Positions 1-8,670 of a stretch of DNA of 64,000 nucleotides are shown here, piece after piece. This stretch comes from G051903925 sp051903925. Its GTDB lineage: Bacteria; Pseudomonadota; Alphaproteobacteria; Zavarziniales; Zavarziniaceae. Numbering within the stretch: the first letter of the stretch is position 1; each line of letters starts with the position of its first letter. Location: assembly GCF_051903925.1 (NCBI RefSeq), contig NZ_CP173678.1, positions 3,472,001-3,536,000 on the forward strand. The letters run 5' to 3'. A program made the translations under genes and the position numbers. The notes below the pieces were generated by a model. It did not search any database. It was not told the DNA's origin and was given only the letters and a program-made list of their open reading frames with translations.

Positions 1-1
1 C

Positions 2-235
2 TTTGCCGGCATTCCCGACCTGTTCCAGGCGACGCGCTATCACAGCCTGGTCGTGGAGCGGGACAGCCTGCCGGACGAGCTTGAGATCACGGCTGAAACG
101 GAGGACGGCATCATCATGGGCCTGGCCCATCGCCGCCATCCTGTCTTTGGCGTGCAGTTCCACCCGGAGAGCATCGCGTCCGAACACGGGCACCAGTTGC
201 TGAAGAACTTCCTCCGCCTGGCGGGCAATCAATGA
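2..235 (+). CDS. trpG: Anthranilate synthase glutamine amidotransferase component, C-terminal end (partial)
   Basis: Only the last 77 codons are in the window; the gene begins upstream. TrpG hydrolyses glutamine and passes ammonia to TrpE for anthranilate synthesis in the cytoplasm. The visible part contains the class I amidotransferase signature VQFHPESI, which supplies the His and Glu of the Cys-His-Glu triad, followed by the usual C-terminal SEHG..LLKNFL helix. The catalytic Cys lies outside the window. The stop codon overlaps the trpD start by 4 bp (ATGA), so translation is probably coupled. PabA of folate synthesis is nearly indistinguishable by motif, but the trpDC context favours TrpG. 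Confidence 0.95.
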   Translation, partial: FAGIPDLFQATRYHSLVVERDSLPDELEITAETEDGIIMGLAHRRHPVFGVQFHPESIASEHGHQLLKNFLRLAGNQ

Positions 236-1266
236 GCGCCGAGTTCAAGCCGGTCCTGGCCAAGGTCGCAACGGGCGCCGCCCTCACCCGGGACGAGGCG
301 CGCGCCGCGTTCGATCTGGTGATGACCGGCAACGCCACACAGGCGCAGATCGGCGCCTTCCTGATGGGCTTGCGCGTGCGGGGCGAGGTGGTGGACGAGA
401 TCGCCGCCGGGGCGGAGGTGATGCGCGCCAGGTGCGTCCCCGTGACGGCCCCCGCCAACGCCATCGACACCTGTGGTACCGGCGGCGACGCGCGCGGCAC
501 CTGGAACATCTCGACCGCGGCCAGCTTCGTCGTGGCCGGCGCCGGCGTGCCGGTCGCCAAGCACGGGAACCGGGCGCTGTCGTCCAAGGCGGGCTCGGCC
601 GACGTGCTGGCGGCGCTGGGCGTGCGCCTGGACCTGTCGCCCGACCATATCGCGCGCTGCATCGCGGATGCCGGCATCGGCTTCATGTTCGCGCCGCAGC
701 ACCATACGGCGATGAAGCACGTCGCCGGGCCACGGACCGAGCTGGGCACGCGGACGATCTTCAACCTTTTGGGGCCATTGTCGAACCCGGCGGGCGTGAA
801 GCGCCAGATGGTCGGCGTCTTCTCTGACGAGTGGGTGGAGCCGCTGGCTCATGTCCTGCGTGACCTGGGCGCGGAACGGGCCTGGATCGTGCACGGCTCC
901 GACGGCCTGGACGAGATCACGACGACCGGATCCACCCGTGTCGCCGAGTTGCGCGACGGCCAGGTCAGCACCTTCGACATCACGCCGGAGGATGCAGGCC
1001 TGCCCCGCGCCGATGGCGCCACGCTGAAGGGGGCCGATGCCACGGCCAATGCCGCCGCCCTGCGCCGCGTGCTGGAGGGCGAGGCCGGCGCCTACGCTGA
1101 CGTCGTCCTGCTCAATGCGGCGGCGGCCCTGATCGTGGCGGGCCTGGCGACGGACCTGAAGGACGGCGTCGCCCTGGCCCGGACCTCGATCGCCAGCGGT
1201 GCCGCCCTGGGCCGCCTGGACCTGCTGGTCGCCCAGTCGAACGCAGTCGCGGAGGCGGCACCATGA
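232..1266 (+). CDS. trpD: Anthranilate phosphoribosyltransferase
   Basis: Transfers the phosphoribosyl group of PRPP to anthranilate, the second step of the tryptophan branch. The 344-residue product has the normal family length. The PRPP-binding GTGGD loop is at residues 82-86, KHGNR at 110-114 and the metal/PRPP-binding SSKAGSAD stretch at 117-124. An alpha-helical N-terminal domain (about 1-65) precedes the alpha/beta domain. The start overlaps the trpG stop and the stop overlaps the trpC start, both by 4 bp, placing it in the middle of a translationally coupled operon. Confidence 0.97.
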   Translation: MSAEFKPVLAKVATGAALTRDEARAAFDLVMTGNATQAQIGAFLMGLRVRGEVVDEIAAGAEVMRARCVPVTAPANAIDTCGTGGDARGTWNISTAASFVVAGAGVPVAKHGNRALSSKAGSADVLAALGVRLDLSPDHIARCIADAGIGFMFAPQHHTAMKHVAGPRTELGTRTIFNLLGPLSNPAGVKRQMVGVFSDEWVEPLAHVLRDLGAERAWIVHGSDGLDEITTTGSTRVAELRDGQVSTFDITPEDAGLPRADGATLKGADATANAAALRRVLEGEAGAYADVVLLNAAAALIVAGLATDLKDGVALARTSIASGAALGRLDLLVAQSNAVAEAAP

Positions 1267-2051
1267 GCGATACCCTGGCCCGCATCGTCGCCTACAAGCG
1301 CGACGACGTCGCCACACGCAAGGCCGCCCGCCCGCAAGCTGCGATCGAGGCTGCGGCCCGCGCCGCCGATCCCGTGCGGCCGTTCCGCGCGGCCCTGGAG
1401 GCCGCGACCGGCCCCGCGCTGATCGCCGAGATCAAGAAGGCCAGTCCATCCAAGGGATTGATCCGCGCCGACTTCGATCCGCCGGCACTTGCCCGCGCCT
1501 ATCAGGCGGGCGGTGCGGCATGCCTGTCGGTACTGACCGATGGCCCGTCCTTTCAGGGTGACGATGCCTATCTGGCGGCGGCCCGCAACGCCTGCACGCT
1601 GCCCGCGCTGCGCAAGGACTTCATGGTCGATCCCTGGCAGATCGCGGAGTCGCGGGCACTGGGGGCCGACTGCATCCTGGTCATCATGGCGGCGGTCGAC
1701 GACGCGCTGGCCCGCGACCTGGTCCAGGCGGCGAAGGACTTCGGCATGGACGCGCTGGTCGAGGTCCATGACGATGCGGAGCTGGACCGGGCGCTGGCGC
1801 TGGACGCACCGCTGGTCGGCATCAACAACCGCAACCTGAAGACCCTGGAGGTCAGCCTGGCAACGGCCGAGCGTTTGGCGCCGCGCGTGCCGGCCGACCG
1901 CCTGTGCGTGGGCGAGAGCGGCCTGGGCGCCTATGCCGACCTGGAGCGCCTGATCGCCGTGGGCGTGCGCGCGTTCCTGGTGGGTGAGTCCCTGATGCGG
2001 CAGCAGGACGTCGCCGCGGCAACCCGGGTGCTGCTGGGCCGCGCGGCATGA
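1263..2051 (+). CDS. trpC: Indole-3-glycerol-phosphate synthase
   Basis: Closes the indole ring from carboxyphenylamino-deoxyribulose phosphate. It is a single-domain TIM barrel of 262 residues, not fused to TrpF. Visible active-site blocks are AEIKKASPSKG (55-65, catalytic Lys), RKDF (117-120), VEVH (166-169), INNRNL (187-192), GESG (217-220) and VGESL (240-244). It overlaps trpD and moaC by 4 bp each. TrpF, TrpA and TrpB are not in the window, which is usual in alphaproteobacteria, where trpFBA sit elsewhere. Confidence 0.97.
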   Translation: MSDTLARIVAYKRDDVATRKAARPQAAIEAAARAADPVRPFRAALEAATGPALIAEIKKASPSKGLIRADFDPPALARAYQAGGAACLSVLTDGPSFQGDDAYLAAARNACTLPALRKDFMVDPWQIAESRALGADCILVIMAAVDDALARDLVQAAKDFGMDALVEVHDDAELDRALALDAPLVGINNRNLKTLEVSLATAERLAPRVPADRLCVGESGLGAYADLERLIAVGVRAFLVGESLMRQQDVAAATRVLLGRAA

Positions 2052-2524
2052 CCGGCCTGACCCACCTGGATGCGCAGGGGCGCGCATCCATGGTCGATGT
2101 CTCGGACAAGCCGGTGACCGCCCGCGTGGCGATTGCCCGCGGTCGCATCACGATGCAGGCCGACACGCTGCAGAAGATCGTGGACGGAGCCATGCCCAAG
2201 GGCGATGTGCTGGCCACGGCGCGCATTGCCGGGATCATGGCGGCCAAGCGCACGCACGAACTGATCCCCCTGTGCCATGCCCTGGCCCTGGCCAAGGTGG
2301 CGGTCGACCTGACCCCCGCCCATGACCCACCGGCCATCGAGATCGAGGCGCAGATCCGCCTGACCGGGCAGACAGGGGCGGAGATGGAGGCCCTGACCGC
2401 GGTCAGCGTCGCCGCCCTGACCATCTATGACATGGTCAAGGCGGTCGATCGCACGATGCAGATCGGCGATATCCGCCTGGTGCACAAGTCCGGCGGCCGC
2501 ACCGGCGCCTTCGACGCGGCATGA
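2048..2524 (+). CDS. moaC: Cyclic pyranopterin monophosphate synthase
   Basis: Converts the MoaA product 3',8-cH2GTP to cyclic pyranopterin monophosphate, the first stable intermediate of molybdenum cofactor synthesis. The 158-residue protein carries the conserved family blocks: KGDVL (51-55), KRTHELIPLCH (67-77), GAEMEALTA (110-118), YDMVK (127-131) and KSGG (147-150). It sits between trpC and moeA with 4-bp overlaps on both sides, the trpDC-moaC-moeA order known from many alphaproteobacteria. No moaA is present in the window. Confidence 0.97.
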   Translation: MTGLTHLDAQGRASMVDVSDKPVTARVAIARGRITMQADTLQKIVDGAMPKGDVLATARIAGIMAAKRTHELIPLCHALALAKVAVDLTPAHDPPAIEIEAQIRLTGQTGAEMEALTAVSVAALTIYDMVKAVDRTMQIGDIRLVHKSGGRTGAFDAA

Positions 2525-3750
2525 GCGGGGGCCTGATCCCGGTCGTCGAGGCCCGCCGCCGGATCCAGGAGGCGCTGGCGCCACTGGGCGTCGAACAGGT
2601 GCCGCTGCTGTCGGCCGCCGGGCGGGTCCTGGCCCGCGACGTGATCGCCCGGCGGACGCAGCCGCCCTTTGCCGTTTCCGCCATGGATGGCTGGGCCGTG
2701 CGCGCCGCCGACCTCGCCCAGGTCCCCGCCACGCTGACCCATGTGGGCGAGGTTGCGGCCGGCGCCCTCCATGACGGGACGGTGGGGCCCGGGCAGGCCG
2801 TGCGCATCTTCACCGGAGCACCCCTTCCCGCCGGAGCCGATGCCATCGCGATCCAGGAGAACGTGACGCGCGACGGGGACCGGCTGACCGTCTCCACCGC
2901 TGTCACGCCGGGCAAGCATGTGCGCGTCGCCGGCCTGGATTTCCGCGAAGGGACGGTGGGCCTGACCGCCCCCCGCCTGCTGACGGCGCGGGCCATTGCG
3001 CTGGCGGCCGCCATGAACGTGCCCTGGCTGATCGTCCGGCGGCGGCCCCGCGTCGCCATCCTGTCGACCGGCAACGAACTCGTATTGCCCGGCGAGCAGC
3101 CGACCGGCGCGCAGATCGTCTCCTCCAACACGATCGGCCTGTCGGTCATGATCCGGCGCTGGGGGGGTGAACCGGTCGACCTGGGCATCGCCCGCGACGA
3201 CGAGGCCAGCCTGCGGACCGCGCTGGAAAGCGCTGCCGGCTGCGACCTGCTGGTGACGAGCGGCGGTGCCTCGGTCGGGGACCACGACCTGGTCCCGAAG
3301 CTGGTCCAGCGTGACGGCGGCGCGCTGGACTTCTGGCGCATCGCCATGCGGCCGGGCAAGCCCCTGCTGTTCGGCCGGGTGGCGGGCGGCGTGCCGATCC
3401 TGGGCCTGCCGGGCAATCCCGTCTCGACCCTCGTCTGTGCCGTGCTGTTCCTGCGTTCGGCGATCGAGCGCATGCTGGGCCTGCCGCCCAGCGATCCCGT
3501 GCGGGAGAAGGCCGCCCTGGGCCATGCCATGGCCGAGAACGACACGCGCGAGGACTATGTCCGCGCAGGGCTTACCCACCGCGCGGATGGCGTCCTGGTC
3601 GCGACGGCGTTCGAGAAGCAGGATTCGTCGATGCTGGCGACGGTTGCCCAGTCCGACTGCCTGATCGTCCGCCCGCCGCATGCGCCCGCAGCCCCCGCAG
3701 GCAGCCTGGTCGACATCGTCCGCCTGGACGACGGCCACCTGCCCATCTGA
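2521..3750 (+). CDS. moeA: Molybdopterin molybdenumtransferase
   Basis: Inserts molybdate into adenylylated molybdopterin to make active Moco. The product is 409 residues, normal for single MoeA. Motifs seen are SAMDGWAV (53-60), IFTGAPLPAGADA (about 94-107), LSTGNEL, the MoCF-type GGASVGDHD loop, MRPGKPLLFG and GLPGNPVS. It starts inside the moaC stop (ATGA overlap) and is the last gene of the trp/moa operon. In many related genomes lexA follows moeA; here a palindromic repeat and an unrelated peptidase follow instead. Confidence 0.96.
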   Translation: MSGGLIPVVEARRRIQEALAPLGVEQVPLLSAAGRVLARDVIARRTQPPFAVSAMDGWAVRAADLAQVPATLTHVGEVAAGALHDGTVGPGQAVRIFTGAPLPAGADAIAIQENVTRDGDRLTVSTAVTPGKHVRVAGLDFREGTVGLTAPRLLTARAIALAAAMNVPWLIVRRRPRVAILSTGNELVLPGEQPTGAQIVSSNTIGLSVMIRRWGGEPVDLGIARDDEASLRTALESAAGCDLLVTSGGASVGDHDLVPKLVQRDGGALDFWRIAMRPGKPLLFGRVAGGVPILGLPGNPVSTLVCAVLFLRSAIERMLGLPPSDPVREKAALGHAMAENDTREDYVRAGLTHRADGVLVATAFEKQDSSMLATVAQSDCLIVRPPHAPAAPAGSLVDIVRLDDGHLPI

Positions 3751-3776
3751 ACGGTTCTTGGCTACATTCCTTCCGT

Positions 3777-3855
3777 TCATCCCCGCGAAGGCGGGGATCC
3801 AGGGGCCGCAAGCGCCGGTCCATGTTGCTCTGGATCCCCGCCTTCGCGGGGATGA
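3777..3855. repeat. Palindromic intergenic repeat, GCGAAGGCGGGGATCCAG type
   Basis: The arms at 3777-3802 and 3830-3855 are perfect reverse complements of 26 bp around a 27-bp centre. The core reads CCCCGCGAAGGCGGGGATCC. Such elements are dispersed in many alphaproteobacterial genomes. It lies directly after moeA and before pip, so it could also fold in the moeA transcript as a 3' stem-loop. A degenerate second copy lies at 6802-6879. Confidence 0.85.
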
Positions 3856-3882
3856 GCGGACCAAAATCGGCAAAGGCAGATC

Positions 3883-4833
3883 ATGAGCGGTGAACTCTAT
3901 CCCGAGGTGCAACCCTACCGGACGGGGTTCCTCCAGCTGGACAGCGTGCACCGCATGTACTGGGAGGAATCGGGCAACCCCAACGGCCTGCCTGTCATCT
4001 TCCTGCATGGCGGGCCGGGCGCCGGGGCCAAGGCGGTGCACCGCCGCTATTTCGATCCCGCTGCCTATCGCATCGTCATCTTCGACCAGCGGGGCGCCGG
4101 GCGCTCGACGCCGCTGGGCGAGCTGCGCGACAACACGACCCAGCACCTGGTCGCCGACATCGAGACACTGCGCGCCCATCTGGGCATCCCGCGCTGGGTC
4201 GTGTTCGGTGGCTCATGGGGCAGCACCCTGGCCCTGGCCTATGCCCAGGCCCATCCGGATTCCTGTCTTGCGCTGACGCTGCGCGGCATCTTCCTGTGCC
4301 GCCCGTCGGAAATCGAATGGTTCCTCTACGGCATCAAGGAGGTCTTCCCCGAGAACTGGCACAAGTTCGCGAACTTCCTGCCGGAAAGCGAACGCTCCGA
4401 CCTGCTGGCGAACTATCACCGCCGCCTGGTCGATCCCGACCCGGCCGTGCACATGCCCGCAGCGCGCAGCTGGAGCATGTATGAAGGCTCGTGCTCGACC
4501 CTCCTCCCCTCGGCCGACACGGTGACCAGCTTCGGCGAGGACGTGCTGGCGCTGGGCCTGGCGCGGATGGAGGCGCACTATTTCTCGAATGAAAGCTTTC
4601 TGGAGCCGGACCAGCTGCTGCGCGACGTGCCACGGATCCGCCACCTGCCCTGCGTCATCATGCAGGGCCGCTATGACATGGTCTGTCCCGCCCGTTCGGC
4701 CTGGGACCTGCACCTGGCCTGGCCGGAGGCGCGCCTGACGATCGTTCCCGATGCGGGCCACAATGGCATGGAGCCCGGCATCCGCGCTGGTCTTGTCCGC
4801 GCGATGGATGCGTTCCGGACGCTGGGGCCCTGA
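3883..4833 (+). CDS. pip: Proline iminopeptidase (alpha/beta hydrolase, S33)
   Basis: Releases N-terminal proline from peptides in the cytoplasm. The 316-residue protein matches the usual S33 length. The oxyanion HGGPG motif is at 42-46, DQRGAGRS at 68-75, and the nucleophile elbow GGSWGS at 109-114 with Ser111 catalytic. The likely acid is in GRYDMVCP and the His in DAGHNGME near the C terminus. There is no signal peptide. It begins just after the palindromic repeat and is followed 7 bp later by the amine oxidase, so the two may be co-transcribed. Confidence 0.95.
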   Translation: MSGELYPEVQPYRTGFLQLDSVHRMYWEESGNPNGLPVIFLHGGPGAGAKAVHRRYFDPAAYRIVIFDQRGAGRSTPLGELRDNTTQHLVADIETLRAHLGIPRWVVFGGSWGSTLALAYAQAHPDSCLALTLRGIFLCRPSEIEWFLYGIKEVFPENWHKFANFLPESERSDLLANYHRRLVDPDPAVHMPAARSWSMYEGSCSTLLPSADTVTSFGEDVLALGLARMEAHYFSNESFLEPDQLLRDVPRIRHLPCVIMQGRYDMVCPARSAWDLHLAWPEARLTIVPDAGHNGMEPGIRAGLVRAMDAFRTLGP

Positions 4834-4840
4834 GCCTGCC

Positions 4841-6157
4841 ATGACGGGGTGGAGCCGCCGCGGCATCCTGCGCGCCGGGATCGGCGCCGGACTCGCACTG
4901 TCGACCCGGCGCCCGGTCCGGGCGCAGGACCTTGACGCGGACGTGATCGTGGTCGGCGCCGGTGCCGCCGGACTGTCCGCCGCCCGCCGCCTGGTGGAGG
5001 CCGGACGCACGGTCGTCCTGCTGGAGGCACGCGACCGGGTCGGCGGCCGGGCCTGGACCGACACCAGCCTGGGCATGCCCGTCGACATGGGCGTGGCGCA
5101 GCTGGACGGCGGGCCTGACAACCCGCTGATCGCGGCCCTGGCCACCGCTGGCATCGCCACGCAACCGCAAGGCGGGCCGGACGCGATCTTTGCCGGCACC
5201 TATGCGTCCGGCGACGACGGCGTCCGCCTGGTGGCGGAGGCCGCGGCATTCCAGCGCCCCGCCATCCAGAGCCTGGTCGATACGCGGCAGGACGCAACCC
5301 TGGGCACGCTGGTCAAGCCGACCAGTCCGTGGGACCAGATCGCCGCGGCCCGGGTGGGCGTGCTGGCCACCGGCCTTGGCCTCAATGACCTGTCGGGCCT
5401 GAACCTTGGCCCGGCGCCGCTGGCCCCGCCCGTCCTGGTGCCGGGCGGCGTGGGTGCGGCGCTGGCGACCCTGGCGGCCGGCCTGGATGTCCGCCTGGGC
5501 ACGGCCGTGACCCGCATCGACCACGATGCCACGATGGTTCAGGTGACGACGGCGTCAGGGGCCCTGGGTGCGCGCGCCTGCATCGTGACCGTGCCCGTGC
5601 CCATCCTTGCGGCGCGGGGGATTGCCTTCTTCACGCCCATCCCGCCCTTCAAGCAGGCGGTCTTTGCCAGCGTGCTGACCAGCCGGATCGACCGCATCGT
5701 CCTGGCACTGGAGGCCGACGCCCTGTCGGACGTGGCCCCCGATACCCGCCTGGCCCAGGTCGACCGCCGAACCGGCCTGGTAAAGGCGGCATGGCTGCGC
5801 CCCTTTGGCCAGGATGCGGCGATCCTGACCCTGGGCGGCGCGGAGGCCCAGCGCCTGGAAGCGGCGGGCGATGACGCAGCCCTGGCCTATGGCAAGGCGC
5901 TGCTGGACGACACGGTTGGCGGCGGGCGGGCGATCACCGCGCACGCCGTCACCCGCTGGGCCGCCGATCCGCTCGCGCTCGGTGCGTGTGGCTACATGAA
6001 GCCCGGCACCGCCGTGATGCGCCGCCAGCTGCAGACGCCGCTGGGCACCCGCGTGCATTTTGCCGGCGACGCGCTGGACGACATCTGGCCGGGCCGCCTG
6101 CCGGGCGCCTGGCGTTCGGGCCGCCTGGCGGCCGAGGGGGTCCTGCCCCTGCTTTGA
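4841..6157 (+). CDS. Tat-exported flavin-dependent amine oxidase family protein
   Basis: A 438-residue FAD protein of the monoamine oxidase/NAD(P)-binding Rossmann family. The ATG at 4841 was chosen because it puts a twin-arginine-like signal (SRRGIL, then a hydrophobic stretch and an RAQD junction, about 4-29) directly before the dinucleotide-binding GAGAAG at 39-44. EARDRVGGRAWT (62-73) is the classic second flavin motif, and a C-terminal FAGDAL block contacts FAD. Export of folded flavoprotein by Tat is thus expected. The substrate is not evident; putrescine- or monoamine-oxidase-like activity is the family norm. Confidence 0.85.
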   Translation: MTGWSRRGILRAGIGAGLALSTRRPVRAQDLDADVIVVGAGAAGLSAARRLVEAGRTVVLLEARDRVGGRAWTDTSLGMPVDMGVAQLDGGPDNPLIAALATAGIATQPQGGPDAIFAGTYASGDDGVRLVAEAAAFQRPAIQSLVDTRQDATLGTLVKPTSPWDQIAAARVGVLATGLGLNDLSGLNLGPAPLAPPVLVPGGVGAALATLAAGLDVRLGTAVTRIDHDATMVQVTTASGALGARACIVTVPVPILAARGIAFFTPIPPFKQAVFASVLTSRIDRIVLALEADALSDVAPDTRLAQVDRRTGLVKAAWLRPFGQDAAILTLGGAEAQRLEAAGDDAALAYGKALLDDTVGGGRAITAHAVTRWAADPLALGACGYMKPGTAVMRRQLQTPLGTRVHFAGDALDDIWPGRLPGAWRSGRLAAEGVLPLL

Positions 6158-6173
6158 GGTGCGAGGGAGTGCG

Positions 6174-6770
6174 ATGCTGACCGACCGCTTTGCCGATGCC
6201 CTGACCTTTGCCGAGGGGCTGCACCGCCAGCAGACCCGCAAGGGTAACGACATTCCCTATGTGGCGCATCTGATGACGGTCGCGGCCAGCGTCCTCGAAC
6301 ATGGCGGGGACGAGGAAACCGCGATCGCCGCCCTGCTCCACGACGCGGCGGAGGACCAGGGCGGCATGCCCACGCTGGAGCGGATCGCCGCCCGCTTTGG
6401 GCCAAAGGTCGCCGCCATCGTCGAGGCATGCAGCGACAGCCTGACCGAGGACCCAACGGCCAAGAAGCCGTGGTTCGAGCGCAAGCAGGCCCATGTCGCC
6501 CACATGCGGGACGTGGACGCCGCCACCGCGCTGGTCATGGCCTGCGACAAGCTGCACAACGCGCAGTCCATGCTGCGCGACATCAGGCGCGACGGACCCG
6601 CGACACTGGCCCGTTTCAATGCCGGGCCACAGCAGATCCTGTGGTACTTCCGCAGCGTGGCCGACGCCCTGTCGCGGCACGGGCCGGCCGTGCCCACGGC
6701 CGACCTGCTGCGCACGGCTGACGCGATCGAGGCGCTGGTCGCGGAACACCAGCAGCCGGCCGCGCTATAG
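6174..6770 (+). CDS. HD-domain hydrolase related to the (p)ppGpp hydrolase domain of RelA/SpoT
   Basis: A 198-residue single-domain protein. Metal-binding residues of the HD fold are visible: His32 (YVAHLM), His56-Asp57 with Glu60-Asp61 (LLHDAAED) and Asp125 (CDKLHN). This arrangement matches the SpoT/Mesh1 hydrolase domain rather than cNMP phosphodiesterases. No synthetase, TGS or ACT domain follows, so it would be a stand-alone small hydrolase. Whether it cleaves (p)ppGpp or another nucleotide cannot be told from sequence. It starts 16 bp after the amine oxidase with a GAGG-type ribosome site. Confidence 0.8.
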   Translation: MLTDRFADALTFAEGLHRQQTRKGNDIPYVAHLMTVAASVLEHGGDEETAIAALLHDAAEDQGGMPTLERIAARFGPKVAAIVEACSDSLTEDPTAKKPWFERKQAHVAHMRDVDAATALVMACDKLHNAQSMLRDIRRDGPATLARFNAGPQQILWYFRSVADALSRHGPAVPTADLLRTADAIEALVAEHQQPAAL

Positions 6771-6801
6771 TGTTGGAGACATAACGGCTCGGCCTAGCCC
6801 G

Positions 6802-6879
6802 CGCCCCCGCGAAGGCGGGATCCAGAGTCGCGCAGGACGGCGCGCTTGTGTCCCTGGATCCCTGCTTTCGCAGGGATGA
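6802..6879. repeat. Degenerate copy of the GCGAAGGCGGGGATCCAG palindrome
   Basis: The left arm, about 6804-6825 (CCCCCGCGAAGGCGGGATCCAG), is nearly reverse complementary to the right arm at 6854-6879 (CTGGATCCCTGCTTTCGCAGGGATGA). It is the same family as 3777-3855 with several substitutions, including compensatory-looking changes within the right arm. It lies in the convergent gap between the HD hydrolase and the aldehyde dehydrogenase. Confidence 0.75.
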
Positions 6880-6900
6880 GCGTGATCGCGAGAGAGCCTC

Positions 6901-6942
6901 AAAAAATGAAAACGGCGCGACGGGGTTACCCCTGTCGCGCCG
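6901..6942 (-). terminator. Rho-independent terminator of the aldehyde dehydrogenase gene
   Basis: Read on the minus strand, the arms at 6934-6942 and 6913-6921 form a 9-bp stem (CGGCGCGAC / GTCGCGCCG) that continues inward as CCCC/GGGG with one bulge. It is followed by GTTTTCATTTTTT. The T-rich tail makes this a good intrinsic terminator for the minus-strand gene ending at 6997. A second hairpin, GACCCGGC/GCCGGGTC, lies at 6958-6983. Confidence 0.8.
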
Positions 6943-6996
6943 CATTCAGGTCCTTGGGACCCGGCCCCACGTGGAGCCGGGTCGTTCCGGAGGCGA

Positions 6997-8433
6997 CTAC
7001 TCGGCTGCCTGGCGCGAGCCGAGGACGGCCTTGATCTCCAGGAAATCGTGCATGCCGTACTCGCCCCACTCGCGGCCATTGCCCGACTGCTTGTAGCCGC
7101 CGAACGGTGCAGTGAAGTCGGCACCAGCGCCGTTCAGGTGCACGTTGCCGGTGCGCAGGCGGGCTGCTACCGCCTTGGCGTGCTCGACGTCGCCGGACTG
7201 CACATAGCCCGACAGGCCATAGACCGTGTCGTTGGCGATGCGGATCGCGTCCTCTTCCGTGTCATAGGGCAGGATCGACAGGACGGGCCCGAAGATCTCT
7301 TCCCGCGCGATCGTCATGTCGTTGGTGACGTTGGCGAAGATCGTCGGACGCACGTAGTAGCCGCGGTTCAGCCCTTCCGGACGGCCCGGGCCACCGGTGA
7401 CGAGCGTCGCACCTTCCTTGATGCCCTTCTCGATCAGCGCCTGGATCTTGTTGAACTGCACCTCGCTCACGACCGGGCCGATCGTGGTGTCGCCCGCCGT
7501 GGGGTCGCCCACCTTGACCTTCTCGGCTGCGGCCTTGGCGATCTCGGCCGCCTGGTCGTGCTTGTGGCGCGGCACCAGCATGCGGGTCGGCGCGTTGCAC
7601 GACTGGCCCGAGTTCATCATGATCTGCTGCACGCCGCCGCCCACGGCCTTCACCAGGTCGGCATCGTCCAGGACGATGTTGGCCGACTTGCCGCCCAGTT
7701 CCTGGGCGACGCGCTTCACCGTCTCGGCCGCCGCCTTGGCCACCGCGATGCCGGCGCGGGTCGACCCCGTGAACGAGACCATGTCCACGCCCGGATGGCT
7801 GGAGATCGCCTCGCCCACCGACGGGCCATCGCCGTTGACCAGGTTGAACACGCCCGGCGGCACGCCGGCCTCGTCCAGGATCTCGGCGATGATCAGCGCG
7901 TTGAGCGGCGCCACTTCCGACGGCTTCAGCACCATGGTGCAGCCGGCGGCCAGGGCCGGCGCCACCTTGCACATGATCTGGTTCACCGGCCAGTTCCAGG
8001 GGGTGATCAGGCCGCAGACGCCGACCGGCTCATAGACGATGGTCGTCGTGCCGTGCGGCTTCTCGAACTCGAAGTTCTTGAGGATGTTGGTGAAGGTCGT
8101 CAGGTGGCCGACGCCGGTCGCGGCCTGGGCCGCCTTGGACAGCCACATCGGCGCGCCCATCTCCTTGGAGATGGTCTCGGTGATCTCGGGGTAGCGGCTC
8201 TGGTAGATCGCGGTGATCTTCTCCAGCAGGGCCACGCGCTCGGCCTTGGTCGTGCGCGAGAAGCTCTCGAAGGCGCGGCGGGCGGCGGCCACGGCCTTGT
8301 CCACGTCGGCCGCGGAGCCGAGGCTGATCTGCGTGATCACTTCCTCGTTGGCGGGATTGATCACGTCGATCGTCCGGGGGGTCACGGGATCGACCCACTT
8401 GCCGTCGATGTAGAACTGCAGGTTATGTGCCAT
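6997..8433 (-). CDS. Aldehyde dehydrogenase family protein (NAD(P)-dependent)
   Basis: Oxidises an aldehyde to the acid in the cytoplasm. The 478-residue protein has the whole ALDH fold: the PWNWP motif with catalytic Asn147, the FTGSTRAG cofactor loop (221-228), ELGGKS with general base Glu245, and NSGQSCNAPTR with the nucleophile Cys279. The start at 8433 gives the usual short N terminus. It is monocistronic, with an intrinsic terminator immediately downstream. The sequence alone does not identify the substrate. Confidence 0.93.
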   Translation of the reverse strand: MAHNLQFYIDGKWVDPVTPRTIDVINPANEEVITQISLGSAADVDKAVAAARRAFESFSRTTKAERVALLEKITAIYQSRYPEITETISKEMGAPMWLSKAAQAATGVGHLTTFTNILKNFEFEKPHGTTTIVYEPVGVCGLITPWNWPVNQIMCKVAPALAAGCTMVLKPSEVAPLNALIIAEILDEAGVPPGVFNLVNGDGPSVGEAISSHPGVDMVSFTGSTRAGIAVAKAAAETVKRVAQELGGKSANIVLDDADLVKAVGGGVQQIMMNSGQSCNAPTRMLVPRHKHDQAAEIAKAAAEKVKVGDPTAGDTTIGPVVSEVQFNKIQALIEKGIKEGATLVTGGPGRPEGLNRGYYVRPTIFANVTNDMTIAREEIFGPVLSILPYDTEEDAIRIANDTVYGLSGYVQSGDVEHAKAVAARLRTGNVHLNGAGADFTAPFGGYKQSGNGREWGEYGMHDFLEIKAVLGSRQAAE

Positions 8434-8670
8434 GTCCAGCGTCCCTCGTGGATCTATGCGGCTGCGGGAATAACGGTCGACCCAAAGGCAGGCTGCGCCC
8501 CGCGCCCGCCGGCCAGTGCCGGCTTCGCGCTCCTGATTACCCGACCTTGCCCGAACAATGAAGGGGGTCGTTCGGATTCATCGTACCCCAGGCTGACCGC
8601 GCGGCCGTGCCAGCGCGACATCGCGCGCCCTTAATCGCGTCTTCAGGGACAGCCTATACTCTGCCTCACC

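Noticed and set aside
3751..3882. lexA expected after moeA
   Set aside because: The 132-bp gap contains only the palindromic repeat; the next gene is a proline iminopeptidase, so lexA must be elsewhere.
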